DNA from: Bacteroidota bacterium
GTDB lineage: Bacteria > Bacteroidota > Bacteroidia > Bacteroidales > Porphyromonadaceae
Direction: 5' to 3'
Length of the DNA: 64,000 nucleotides
Assembly: GCA_023395395.1 (NCBI GenBank)
Contig: JAEWZH010000004.1
Location: 49,785-113,784, forward strand
Part shown: positions 25,357 through 32,532 of the stretch, in pieces
Position numbering within the stretch: position 1 is the stretch's first letter
Layout: the number at the start of each line of letters is the position of its first letter
Notes under the pieces: generated by a model
What the model was told of the DNA's origin: nothing
The model's input: the letters and a program-made list of their open reading frames with translations, nothing else
Databases searched by the model: none
Made by a program: the position numbers and the translations under genes

Positions 25357-26028
25357 ATGGATACTTATAAGCATGTAATACCTTATGTCCCAGTGCTCGA
25401 TGCACTTGATCTAAATTCTCAAGAGATAGTGATGGAGAGCAGGGCGTTACGTTTGCCGATTATGTGTAATAATTGGCGAGAAGAGTACCCATATACCCCG
25501 ATTACTGTAGCTGATCTCGCCTATTCTAATAAGGGTATTTACTGTCGTTTTTGGAGTAAAGGAGTCGGTCTAAAGGCTAGTTATACTGAAGATGGAGGCA
25601 AGGTACACGAAGATAGTTGTGTAGAGATTTTTCTTCAGATACCAGGTAGTGACCGATACTTCAACTTTGAGTTTAATTGTATTGGTGTCTGTGATGCAGC
25701 AAGGCGCCGAAGCAGGACGGAGAGTGTCCAGCTGAAACCAGTAGAGTATGCCTCTATAAAGCGAGCTACTAGTGAGAGACCAGGCCTTATCTTTGATCGT
25801 CCGCAAGGGGTCCACACTTTCTGGGTTTCTGTCTTTATTCCTTTTGAATTACTAGGGCTTGACATTGATGATAATACTTTTCCTAGTCATATTTTGGGGA
25901 ATCTTTACAAGTGTGGAGATAAGACATCGGTGCCACACTTCCTGAGTTGGCAACCAATCGAAGCTCCCCAGCCTGACTTTCATCGCCCTGAACAATTCAC
26001 TCCATTATACTTTGCCATCCGTCAATAA
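25357..26028 (+). CDS. Carbohydrate-binding family 9-like domain protein, no signal peptide
   Basis: 223 residues made of a single CBM9-like beta-sandwich. Typical pieces are ITVADLAYSNKGIYCRFWSK, then the acidic VHEDSCVEIFLQIPGSDRYF, NFEFNCIGVCDAARR and FWVSVFIPFELLGL, ending with DFHRPEQFTPLYF. Family members in secreted enzymes bind sugar ends, but stand-alone Bacteroidota proteins like this one have no proven ligand. The N-terminus (MDTYKHVIPYVPVLDALDLN) has no signal peptide or lipobox, so the protein seems cytoplasmic. It is monocistronic and ends at the shared hairpin 26064-26105. Confidence 0.82.
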   Translation: MDTYKHVIPYVPVLDALDLNSQEIVMESRALRLPIMCNNWREEYPYTPITVADLAYSNKGIYCRFWSKGVGLKASYTEDGGKVHEDSCVEIFLQIPGSDRYFNFEFNCIGVCDAARRRSRTESVQLKPVEYASIKRATSERPGLIFDRPQGVHTFWVSVFIPFELLGLDIDDNTFPSHILGNLYKCGDKTSVPHFLSWQPIEAPQPDFHRPEQFTPLYFAIRQ

Positions 26029-26063
26029 GCTGAAATACTATAGTTGAGGCTTTACTATATCGA

Positions 26064-26105
26064 ACTGCACCCCAAAAGTTTTATGTCTAACTTTTGGGGT
26101 GCAGT
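26064..26105. terminator. Bidirectional hairpin between CBM9-like and rubrerythrin genes; resembles paired IS ends
   Basis: A perfect 17-bp stem ACTGCACCCCAAAAGTT (26064-26080) pairs with 26089-26105 around an 8-nt loop. It works as a terminator for two convergent genes. The stem and the adjoining AGACATAA also look like the terminal inverted repeats of IS3-family elements placed head to head (from memory, not searched). Confidence 0.75.
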
Positions 26106-26134
26106 CCATTTTAAATCAAAATAAGAGAATTGCC

Positions 26135-26734
26135 TTAGAAGCCAATAGGAGCAATAGGTGCATCACTATGCCTCTGGAAGTGAGCGCGTGGGTGTGCACA
26201 GGCAGGGCAAACTACTGGTGGCTCAAGACCCTTGATGAGGAAACCGCACTTACGGCACTGCCATACAATCTCCTCGTCGCTGACAAACATCTTATTCTCT
26301 TTGATGCGGTTGGCAAACTCTGTGTAAACTCTTGAGTGCTCTCCCTCTGCGACAGCAATGCTACGATAAGCCTCGGCAATCTCTGGAAATCCCTCCTGCT
26401 CGGCAGTCTCTGCAAAGCCAGGATATAGGCTCTCCATCTCCTCCCACTCTAGGTGAGCTGAAGTCTCTAGGTTGTCTACTGTCTTGCCTATTACACCAGC
26501 AGGAAACTCCGCATTGACATTGACCATGCCTCCTTGCAAAAACTTGAAAAACCTCTTAGCGTGAGCCTTTTCTTGATCCGCAGTCTGTTGGAAAAACGCC
26601 TCTACCTCGATAAAATTCTCCTTCCTTGCTTGGCTTGCAAAGAAACTATAGCGCGCATGTGCTTGACTCTCGTTGGCAAAAGACATGATTAGATTCTTCT
26701 CTGTCTGTGTCCCTTTCAAACTTTTCTTTTCCAT
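26135..26734 (-). CDS. rbr: Rubrerythrin
   Basis: A 199-residue non-haem di-iron peroxidase that reduces hydrogen peroxide in anaerobes. The ferritin-like four-helix part has the metal-binding motifs NESQAHARYSFFA, DQEKAHAKRF, HLEWEEMESLYPGFAE and AVAEGEHSRVY. The C-terminal rubredoxin domain has two CxxC pairs, CRKCGF and CPACAHP. The layout and length are standard, and the start MEKKSLKGTQTEKNL is typical. It has its own promoter (26799-26830) and a shared terminator. Confidence 0.97.
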   Translation of the reverse strand: MEKKSLKGTQTEKNLIMSFANESQAHARYSFFASQARKENFIEVEAFFQQTADQEKAHAKRFFKFLQGGMVNVNAEFPAGVIGKTVDNLETSAHLEWEEMESLYPGFAETAEQEGFPEIAEAYRSIAVAEGEHSRVYTEFANRIKENKMFVSDEEIVWQCRKCGFLIKGLEPPVVCPACAHPRAHFQRHSDAPIAPIGF

Positions 26735-26798
26735 TTTACAACCGTTTATATGTTATTGTTATCAGCTTCGGACATACAAATTGCCCATTGCCACCCAG

Positions 26799-26830
26799 CA
26801 AATATACCAATTAAAGGGTAATAAAACAAG
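26799..26830 (-). promoter_or_regulatory. Promoter of rubrerythrin
   Basis: On the minus strand CTTG (26830-26827), 20 bp, TATATTTG (26806-26799). Confidence 0.68.
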
Positions 26831-26886
26831 GGAAATGATACACTACATACCTACATATAGGTATTCCGAATACTACAGGTATAAAA

Positions 26887-26916
26887 AAAGCTCCAGTGAC
26901 CCATCACCGGAGCTTT
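26887..26916 (-). terminator. Terminator of tRNA-Gly
   Basis: A 13-bp stem AAAGCTCCGGTGA / TCACTGGAGCTTT on the minus strand (one G-T pair), 4-nt loop, then TTTT. Confidence 0.85.
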
Positions 26917-26925
26917 ATACAAACG

Positions 26926-26998
26926 AGCGGAAAACGGGACTCGAACCCGCGACCCTAACCTTGGCAAGGTTATGCTCTACCAACTGAGCTATTTCCGC
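26926..26998 (-). tRNA. tRNA-Gly (anticodon GCC)
   Basis: 73 bases. Acceptor GCGGAAA pairs with TTTCCGC, discriminator T. D-arm TAGCTCAGTTGG, anticodon arm TAACC-TTGCCAA-GGTTA with GCC, T-arm GGGTTCGAGTCCC. CCA is not encoded. Confidence 0.95.
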
Positions 26999-27026
26999 AT
27001 TATTCCCTCTTTTGTCTTTTGCTTTG

Positions 27027-27058
27027 CAAAGGTACAATGAATATTTGATTTCACCAAA
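27027..27058 (-). promoter_or_regulatory. Promoter of tRNA-Gly
   Basis: On the minus strand TTTG (27058-27055), 20 bp, TACCTTTG (27034-27027): full match. Confidence 0.8.
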
Positions 27059-27114
27059 TATTTAGAGCCTTTTCTTCACTTCAAATTCACAGTTTCCTAC
27101 TTCCTCACTACAAA

Positions 27115-28338
27115 TCAGTGATTTATCTCCCGCATAATCTGAGCAGGTGGTAGCTGCTGCTGAATCAGAGCCTTCATCCTATCCATATAAGGTGCCACGT
27201 AATCGAAGAACCGGTAGTACCCTGCACATAGATAATTGAGCCCCTGCTCTCCGTAGTTATCTCTGGTAAACCTATTCTTGGGACACTCACCCCAGCAAGC
27301 AAATTGGTATTCACATTCCTGACATTGGCGTGGAAGTTTGTCAAACTTATCTCGTCCAAACCGAAGCTGCCTGGGGTCGTTCATAAGCTCCAGAATGCTC
27401 TGCTTCCTAATATTCCCCAGTCTGTACGGGTCAAACACAAAGTGATCACAGGAGTAAAGTGCGCCATCATGCTCTAATGCTCCGGCATGGCCACAATACT
27501 TTGCCATAGTACAGATCCCTGGATCCACCCCCATCCAGTTGGCCAATGTAGCATCAAAAAGCTGTACAAATACTTGCCCCACATCATGTCGCACCCAGTC
27601 GTCAAAAATAGTACAAAGAAAGGCGCCCCACTGTTCCGGTAGTACGGAGTGACTACTCATTGCACTATATCCCTCGCTCTGTACATGAGCAAGACGACCA
27701 TCAGAGAGTACCCGCTCCACAATCGGAGCAAATTGGATAAATGCAGTTCCCAAGCTCTTGAGGTATCGATAGAAGCCTACCGGATCATTCACATTGCGGT
27801 CATTGACCACCGCCATGATATTGTATTCCACCTCATGCTTCCGCAAGAGCTCAATACCTCGGAGCACCTCAGCGTGCGAACCTCTCACGCCATCCTTGTA
27901 CTTTCGATACGCATCATGCACAGCAGCAGTACCATCAATAGAGATACCCACGAGGAAATCATTTTGCTTCAAGAAGCGGCACCACTCATCAGTGAGCAGT
28001 GTACCATTGGTTTGGATACTATTACTGACCGCCCTACCCTGAGCATAGCGATGCTGTAGTGAGAGTGCTTTTTCATAAAATGCTATCGGACGCAATAGGG
28101 GCTCTCCCCCATGCCAAGTAAAACTGACTTCGGGCATTGTCTGCGCCTCGATATACTGACGAATAAATAGTTCCAACAATTCATCATCCATCATTTGATT
28201 GGAGGGGCTATCCGACAATAGACTCGCTTTCTCCAGATAATAGCAATACTTGCAGCCAAGGTTGCATGCAGCCCCAGCCGCTTTTGTCAGCACATACAGA
28301 GGCCTCCCAAAAGGGAAGCCAACCACTCCTCCACTCAT
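27115..28338 (-). CDS. Radical SAM/SPASM protein, anaerobic sulfatase-maturase type
   Basis: 407 residues. The radical SAM cluster motif is CNLGCKYCYYLEK near residue 26, followed by SFTWHGGEPLLRP and the family strands NSIQTNGTLLTDEW and FLVGISIDGTAAVHD. The C-terminal SPASM part has the many cysteines of two auxiliary clusters (CTMAKYCGHAG, YSCDHFVF, CQECEYQFACWGECP, YLCAGYYRFF). Members turn an active-site Cys or Ser of type I sulfatases into formylglycine. No sulfatase gene lies in this window, so the client is elsewhere or differs. It is 7 bp after the HU-related gene and shares its promoter. Confidence 0.88.
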   Translation of the reverse strand: MSGGVVGFPFGRPLYVLTKAAGAACNLGCKYCYYLEKASLLSDSPSNQMMDDELLELFIRQYIEAQTMPEVSFTWHGGEPLLRPIAFYEKALSLQHRYAQGRAVSNSIQTNGTLLTDEWCRFLKQNDFLVGISIDGTAAVHDAYRKYKDGVRGSHAEVLRGIELLRKHEVEYNIMAVVNDRNVNDPVGFYRYLKSLGTAFIQFAPIVERVLSDGRLAHVQSEGYSAMSSHSVLPEQWGAFLCTIFDDWVRHDVGQVFVQLFDATLANWMGVDPGICTMAKYCGHAGALEHDGALYSCDHFVFDPYRLGNIRKQSILELMNDPRQLRFGRDKFDKLPRQCQECEYQFACWGECPKNRFTRDNYGEQGLNYLCAGYYRFFDYVAPYMDRMKALIQQQLPPAQIMREINH

Positions 28339-28345
28339 CTATCCT

Positions 28346-28744
28346 TTAGTCTTTGGCATCTAAATCATGGAAACGAACCGATTTCAGACCCTTCTTGATA
28401 ACAGAGGAAGGGGTGAAGCGTACACCTACCTTAGAGATATTACGATAGGTAAATTCCTCTTTGGTATCCGTCGTGTCGCTCTGCGCTGTAGGGGTCATCG
28501 TCCCAATCTCCCCTAAGTTTACACCCTGACCCAGTTTCAGATACTTTACCGCAGCCTCGGCTAAATGCGCTACAATTGCCTTGACATCGGAGGCAGAATG
28601 TGCAGAAGTATCCTCGATCCACTTGGCGATTTGATCAAGGCTTACTTGTTGATTCTGTACCACTTGAGCACGATAACACTCTCTCTTGCCCTCCTCATTG
28701 GGCAGTTTACTTTTAGCCTTGATTACTCTGTAACTGATTGACAT
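28346..28744 (-). CDS. HU-related DNA-binding protein (Bacteroidota histone-like family)
   Basis: 132 residues of the Bacteroidota-specific HU-like family, which bends and packs DNA. Visible: SISYRVIKAKSKLPNEEGKR, then CYRAQVVQNQQVSLDQIAKW, VKAIVAHLAEAAVKYLKLGQ, and the strand region GVNLGEIGTMTPTAQSDTTD. The last part, RFTPSSVIKKGLKSVRFHDL, replaces the usual HU tail. It is the first gene of a pair with the radical SAM maturase, and its promoter abuts the 101-bp repeat element, which makes self-regulation through the element thinkable but unproven. Confidence 0.88.
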   Translation of the reverse strand: MSISYRVIKAKSKLPNEEGKRECYRAQVVQNQQVSLDQIAKWIEDTSAHSASDVKAIVAHLAEAAVKYLKLGQGVNLGEIGTMTPTAQSDTTDTKEEFTYRNISKVGVRFTPSSVIKKGLKSVRFHDLDAKD

Positions 28745-28804
28745 AACACTAAACTTCTGTGAGTCGGCTTTTACTCGACCCGATGATTACTATTTCATAT
28801 ACCA

Positions 28805-28837
28805 CAAAGGTAACAATTCTAAACCTAATTGCCCAAT
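28805..28837 (-). promoter_or_regulatory. Promoter of the HU-related/maturase pair
   Basis: On the minus strand ATTG (28837-28834), 21 bp, TACCTTTG (28812-28805). The -33 box ends three bases from the 101-bp element. Confidence 0.7.
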
Positions 28838-28839
28838 CT

Positions 28840-28940
28840 CATGACCATTTAATATATACTAATTCCACCAATTAATATATACTAAATATGGCAATTTATA
28901 TATATCAAAGCAAACATTTAATATATATTAGTTGGTCATG
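28840..28940. repeat. 101-bp AT-rich element, copy 1 (four 23-bp units within inverted CATGACCA)
   Basis: It starts with CATGACCA (28840-28847) and ends with the inverse TGGTCATG (28933-28940). Inside, units of the type ATTTAATATATACTAA begin at 28845, 28868, 28891 and 28914, exactly 23 bp apart. The whole is close to two-fold symmetric. Copy 2 is at 43246-43346 with the same length and spacing. Confidence 0.95.
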
Positions 28941-29024
28941 CCTCCTATGGAAGTCGGGAGCCTCCGGTATAGAGAGCGTCCAAGAAGTATAAGGCTACCG
29001 ATCAGACAATATACTGATTTTTGG

Positions 29025-29032
29025 TAAGTTTG
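29025..29032 (+). promoter_or_regulatory. -7 promoter box of gmd
   Basis: TAAGTTTG, full TAnnTTTG match, giving a short leader of about 27 nt. No clear -33 box is seen. Confidence 0.5.
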
Positions 29033-29065
29033 TGGTGCATGAGAGGAAGTAGATAGATAAATTGT

Positions 29066-30145
29066 ATGAAGGTAGCACTGATAACAGGGATTACGGGACA
29101 AGATGGCTCCTATTTGGCGGAGCTTCTATTAGAAAAAGGCTATGAGGTACACGGTATTATCAGGAGGAGCAGCTCCTTTAACACGGGTCGCATCGAGCAC
29201 CTCTACCTAGACGAATGGATTAGGGATATGAAGCAAAAAAGGCTGGTCAATCTCCACTATGGGGATATGACCGACTCTAGCTCACTCATCCGAATTATCC
29301 AGATGATAAAGCCGAACGAAATATACAATCTCGCTGCTCAGAGCCATGTAAAGGTCTCTTTTGAGGTACCGGAGTACACTGCCGATGTGGTAGCCACCGG
29401 CACATTGAGGCTATTGGAGGCTGTTCGCATCTTAGATATGACCGATCGTGTAAAGATTTACCAAGCATCTACTTCCGAGCTCTATGGGGAGGTACAAGAG
29501 ATCCCTCAGCGGGAGACCACACCGTTTCATCCTCGTTCACCCTACGCTGTGGCAAAGCAGTACGCTTACTGGATTGGTCGGAATTATCGTGAGAGCTACG
29601 GGATGTTTGTGTCCAATGGCATTTTGTTTAACCATGAAAGTGAGCGAAGGGGTGAAACATTTGTTACCCGTAAGACTACATTGGCAGCTGCACGCATCGC
29701 ACAAGGCTATCAAGATAAGCTCTATCTGGGCAATTTGAGTGCACTACGAGACTGGGGCTACGCTGGCGACTACGTAGATTGTATGTGGCGTATCCTGCAG
29801 CAAGATAAGCCCGACGACTATGTGATTGCAACAGGCGAACAGCACTCTGTGCGTGAGTTTGCGACACTTGCCTTCCACTACGTGGGTATCGAAATCGAGT
29901 GGCAAGGCAAAGGTATTGAGGAGAAGGGCGTAGACAAGGCAACAGGGAGAGTACTCGTAGAGGTGGATCCAAAATACTTCCGCCCTGCTGAGGTAGAGAC
30001 CCTTTTGGGTGATCCGACCAAAGCGAAGACAGAACTAGGCTGGAACCCCAGAGCGACATCTTTTGATCAATTGGTAAAGAAGATGGTGGAGCACGACGTG
30101 AAGTTTGTGCGCAAACTTCACCTCCAAACGGAGATAAACTTGTGA
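29066..30145 (+). CDS. gmd: GDP-mannose 4,6-dehydratase
   Basis: A 359-residue short-chain dehydratase that turns GDP-mannose into the 4-keto-6-deoxy sugar, the first step to GDP-L-fucose. The NADP site is ITGITGQDGSYLAELLLEKG at the N-terminus. The catalytic region holds STSELYGEVQEIPQRETTPF and the Y-x3-K motif in SPYAVAKQYAY. FNHESERRGETFVTRK is a Gmd signature. Its stop overlaps the fcl start (TGATG), so the two are coupled. Confidence 0.97.
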   Translation: MKVALITGITGQDGSYLAELLLEKGYEVHGIIRRSSSFNTGRIEHLYLDEWIRDMKQKRLVNLHYGDMTDSSSLIRIIQMIKPNEIYNLAAQSHVKVSFEVPEYTADVVATGTLRLLEAVRILDMTDRVKIYQASTSELYGEVQEIPQRETTPFHPRSPYAVAKQYAYWIGRNYRESYGMFVSNGILFNHESERRGETFVTRKTTLAAARIAQGYQDKLYLGNLSALRDWGYAGDYVDCMWRILQQDKPDDYVIATGEQHSVREFATLAFHYVGIEIEWQGKGIEEKGVDKATGRVLVEVDPKYFRPAEVETLLGDPTKAKTELGWNPRATSFDQLVKKMVEHDVKFVRKLHLQTEINL

Positions 30146-31200
30146 TGCTCAAGAATAGTAGTAAGATATACATTGCAGGGCACAGAGGTCTTGTGGGTTC
30201 TGCAATCTGGCGCAACCTAGAGATGCGTGGCTATACCAATCTGATAGGGCGTACGCACACTGAGCTTGATCTCAAGGACGCCGTTGCAGTAGGTCGTTTC
30301 TTTGACAAAGAACGCCCTGAGGCGGTGGTATTGGCAGCGGCAAAAGTGGGAGGGATTCTAGCCAATAATACCTACAGAGCCGATTTTATTTACGATAATC
30401 TTCAGATACAGCAGAATGTAATCGGGGAGAGCTATCGCCATGGGGTTCAGAGGCTACTCTTTCTTGGGAGTACCTGCATCTACCCTCGCAATGCCCAGCA
30501 ACCTATGAGGGAAGAGGAGCTACTAACAGGGGTATTGGAGTACACCAATGAGCCCTACGCTATTGCCAAGATTGCAGGGCTCAAGATGTGCGAGAGCTTT
30601 AACCTCCAATACGGTACGGACTATATCGCTGTGATGCCGACCAACCTATATGGCCCTAATGACAACTTCGACCTAGAGCATAGCCATGTGATGCCTGCTA
30701 TGATTAGGAAAATCCACTTGGCAAAGCTACTAGGCAAGGGAGATTGGGCTGCGGTAACACAAGACTTATCTCGGCGACCAATAAAAGCGGTAGAATGTGC
30801 AAAAGATCTAGAGCGCTTCGGGATATTTCCCAATGAAGTAAGACTATGGGGCAGTGGTAGCCCGCTAAGAGAATTTCTCTGGAGCGAAGATATGGCTGAC
30901 GCTTCAGTACATATCCTCTTGAATACCCGCTTCTCCGATCTATACCGAGAGGGGAATAAAGAAATCCGCAATTGCCATATCAATATCGGGACGGGGCAAG
31001 AGATTACTATAAAGGCGCTTGCTGAGCTTATCGCCAAGGTTGAGCACTTCGAGGGGGAAATCCTTTGGGATAGCTCCAAGCCTGACGGCACGCCCCGTAA
31101 GCTCACCGATGTCTCGAAGCTCCACACCCTTGGTTGGCGCCACAAGGTAGAGCTGGAGGAGGGAGTACAAAGATTATATCAATGGTATTTAGAGCATTAA
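30145..31200 (+). CDS. fcl: GDP-L-fucose synthase
   Basis: A 351-residue epimerase/reductase that completes GDP-L-fucose. The NADP motif is IYIAGHRGLVGSAIWRNLEM, then the substrate loop FLGSTCIYPRNAQQPMREEE and Y-x3-K in EPYAIAKIAGLKMCE. MPTNLYGPNDNFD is typical of the family. A GTG three bases earlier is possible, but the ATG at 30145 overlaps the gmd stop directly. An insert after residue 200 (KGDWAAVTQDLSRRP) makes the protein longer than E. coli WcaG, as in other Bacteroidota. GDP-fucose probably feeds capsule or O-glycan synthesis. Confidence 0.96.
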   Translation: MLKNSSKIYIAGHRGLVGSAIWRNLEMRGYTNLIGRTHTELDLKDAVAVGRFFDKERPEAVVLAAAKVGGILANNTYRADFIYDNLQIQQNVIGESYRHGVQRLLFLGSTCIYPRNAQQPMREEELLTGVLEYTNEPYAIAKIAGLKMCESFNLQYGTDYIAVMPTNLYGPNDNFDLEHSHVMPAMIRKIHLAKLLGKGDWAAVTQDLSRRPIKAVECAKDLERFGIFPNEVRLWGSGSPLREFLWSEDMADASVHILLNTRFSDLYREGNKEIRNCHINIGTGQEITIKALAELIAKVEHFEGEILWDSSKPDGTPRKLTDVSKLHTLGWRHKVELEEGVQRLYQWYLEH

Positions 31201-31204
31201 TAAA

Positions 31205-31825
31205 ATGATAAAGAACGTACTCTTTGACTTCGGAGGGGTATTCGTCAAGATAGAGCGTGAGGAAGCAGTGCGCCGTTTGGAAGCACTTGGGGTATACGAT
31301 GCCGACCACCTACTTGACCCATATATGCAATCGGGAATCTTTCTCGAGCTAGAGGAAGGGAAGTACGATAGGGCGCAATTTATCCAGCTCATCAATGACA
31401 GGTATGGACTACAGCTAGACGAGATGCAAATAGAGCATGCTCTGCTAGGGTTTATTGCAGAGGTACATCAGGAAAAGTTTCGCTATCTCCGTGAGGAGTG
31501 GTGCGAGGATATTAGATGCCTCTTGGTGAGTAATATCAATCCTTTTGTTTGGCGCTATGCTCAGTCTGGAGAGATGATTGATAGCGGACGGAGTATTGAT
31601 GACTATTTTGAGACTATCTATGCTTCGTTTGAGCGGGGGATGTGCAAACCCAATCGAGCGTTTTTTGAACTAATCATCAAGGACTCTGGGATAAAACCAG
31701 AGGAGACACTATTCATCGATGACGGACGCACCAATTGCCAAGTGGCGAGGGAGATTGGATTTGTCACATATTGCCCTGAGAATGGCGAAGATTGGCGCCC
31801 CATCCTCGATAAGATGCTGAAGTAA
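31205..31825 (+). CDS. HAD-superfamily hydrolase, YihX-like
   Basis: A 206-residue phosphatase of HAD subfamily IA. Motif I is NVLFDFGGVFVKI, with G in the second acidic position as in YihX-type sugar phosphatases. Motif II is LLVSNIN, motif III a lysine in RGMCKPNRAFF, and motif IV FIDDGRTNCQVAREIG. Substrate is probably a small sugar phosphate; this cannot be settled from sequence. It begins 4 bp after fcl and overlaps the next gene by one base (TAATG), so it is in the same operon. Confidence 0.88.
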   Translation: MIKNVLFDFGGVFVKIEREEAVRRLEALGVYDADHLLDPYMQSGIFLELEEGKYDRAQFIQLINDRYGLQLDEMQIEHALLGFIAEVHQEKFRYLREEWCEDIRCLLVSNINPFVWRYAQSGEMIDSGRSIDDYFETIYASFERGMCKPNRAFFELIIKDSGIKPEETLFIDDGRTNCQVAREIGFVTYCPENGEDWRPILDKMLK

Positions 31826-32454
31826 TGGGTGAGGAGAGGCCACTTTTCCCGAGTTATCGCACTATAGTAGCTCGAAGCGAAGGACAATTCACAGACAAGA
31901 GAAGTAAGTTTATCTCCTTCGTCATCCCTGTTGAGAGCGAGGAGGAAGCGATGGCAGAACTAGAGGAAATCCGCAAGGCGTACTACGATGCACGCCATGC
32001 TTGCTGGGCGTACCGTATAGGCAAGGGTGAAGTGCATGAGCGTGCCAATGACGATGGCGAACCAAGTAGCACTGCGGGCAAACCAATCCTCGGACAACTT
32101 GTGAGCCACGAGCTTACCGATGTGATTGGGATAGTGGTACGCTACTTCGGTGGTGTAAAGCTAGGACCTAGTGGACTCATCAATGCATATCGCACTGCGA
32201 CAGCCTTGGCAATAGAGTCGGGAGAGATTGTCGAGCACACACTATACACCTCTTATCGCCTGACTTTTCCCTTTGATCTCATCAACCCCGTGATGATGCT
32301 CATGAGACAGTATGAAGCCGAGACGATAGGCAGTGATGCAACCATTGAAGGGCACGTGTGGGATGTCCGTGTCGCCAATACCAAGGTACTAGCCTTTGAA
32401 TCAGCTGCGAAGACCATATATCGACTGCAATTTAAGAGGTTGGAAAACCTTTGA
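31825..32454 (+). CDS. YigZ/IMPACT-family protein
   Basis: 209 residues. The conserved N-terminal domain shows GQFTDKRSKFISFVIPVESE, then DARHACWAYRIG and the signature NDDGEPSSTAGKPIL, followed by IGIVVRYFGGVKLGPSGLIN. A smaller C-terminal DUF1949-like domain follows. The family is related to eukaryotic IMPACT, linked to translation control; the bacterial role is not established. It is coupled to the HAD gene by a one-base overlap. Confidence 0.92.
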   Translation: MGEERPLFPSYRTIVARSEGQFTDKRSKFISFVIPVESEEEAMAELEEIRKAYYDARHACWAYRIGKGEVHERANDDGEPSSTAGKPILGQLVSHELTDVIGIVVRYFGGVKLGPSGLINAYRTATALAIESGEIVEHTLYTSYRLTFPFDLINPVMMLMRQYEAETIGSDATIEGHVWDVRVANTKVLAFESAAKTIYRLQFKRLENL

Positions 32455-32532
32455 TTGACAAAGTTGTTATATCGAGGGAGGGAGTATTACTCGAGCCAAA
32501 ACATTACAATAATATATTTTACCAACATAGGC

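Larger units (their letters stand above)
28745..29065. other. Intergenic control region between HU-related gene and gmd
   Basis: 321 bases between divergent transcripts. It holds the minus-strand promoter at 28805-28837, the 101-bp repeat element at 28840-28940 and the plus-strand -7 box at 29025-29032. No short gene was found. Confidence 0.75.

Noticed and set aside
28840..28940. Short CRISPR-like array of four repeats
   Set aside because: The 23-bp units have no spacers and the ends are inverted to each other, so it is a symmetric element, not a CRISPR.
29676..30215. 179-residue minus-strand frame inside gmd
   Set aside because: Fully opposite a certain gene, with composition expected from the reverse complement of coding DNA.
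30621..31145. 174-residue minus-strand frame inside fcl
   Set aside because: Opposite to a certain gene and rich in Ser/Arg/Leu as shadow frames are.
32455..32532. TTG-started extension of fhs
   Set aside because: The added 26 residues have no family similarity; the ATG at 32533 gives the standard start and length.
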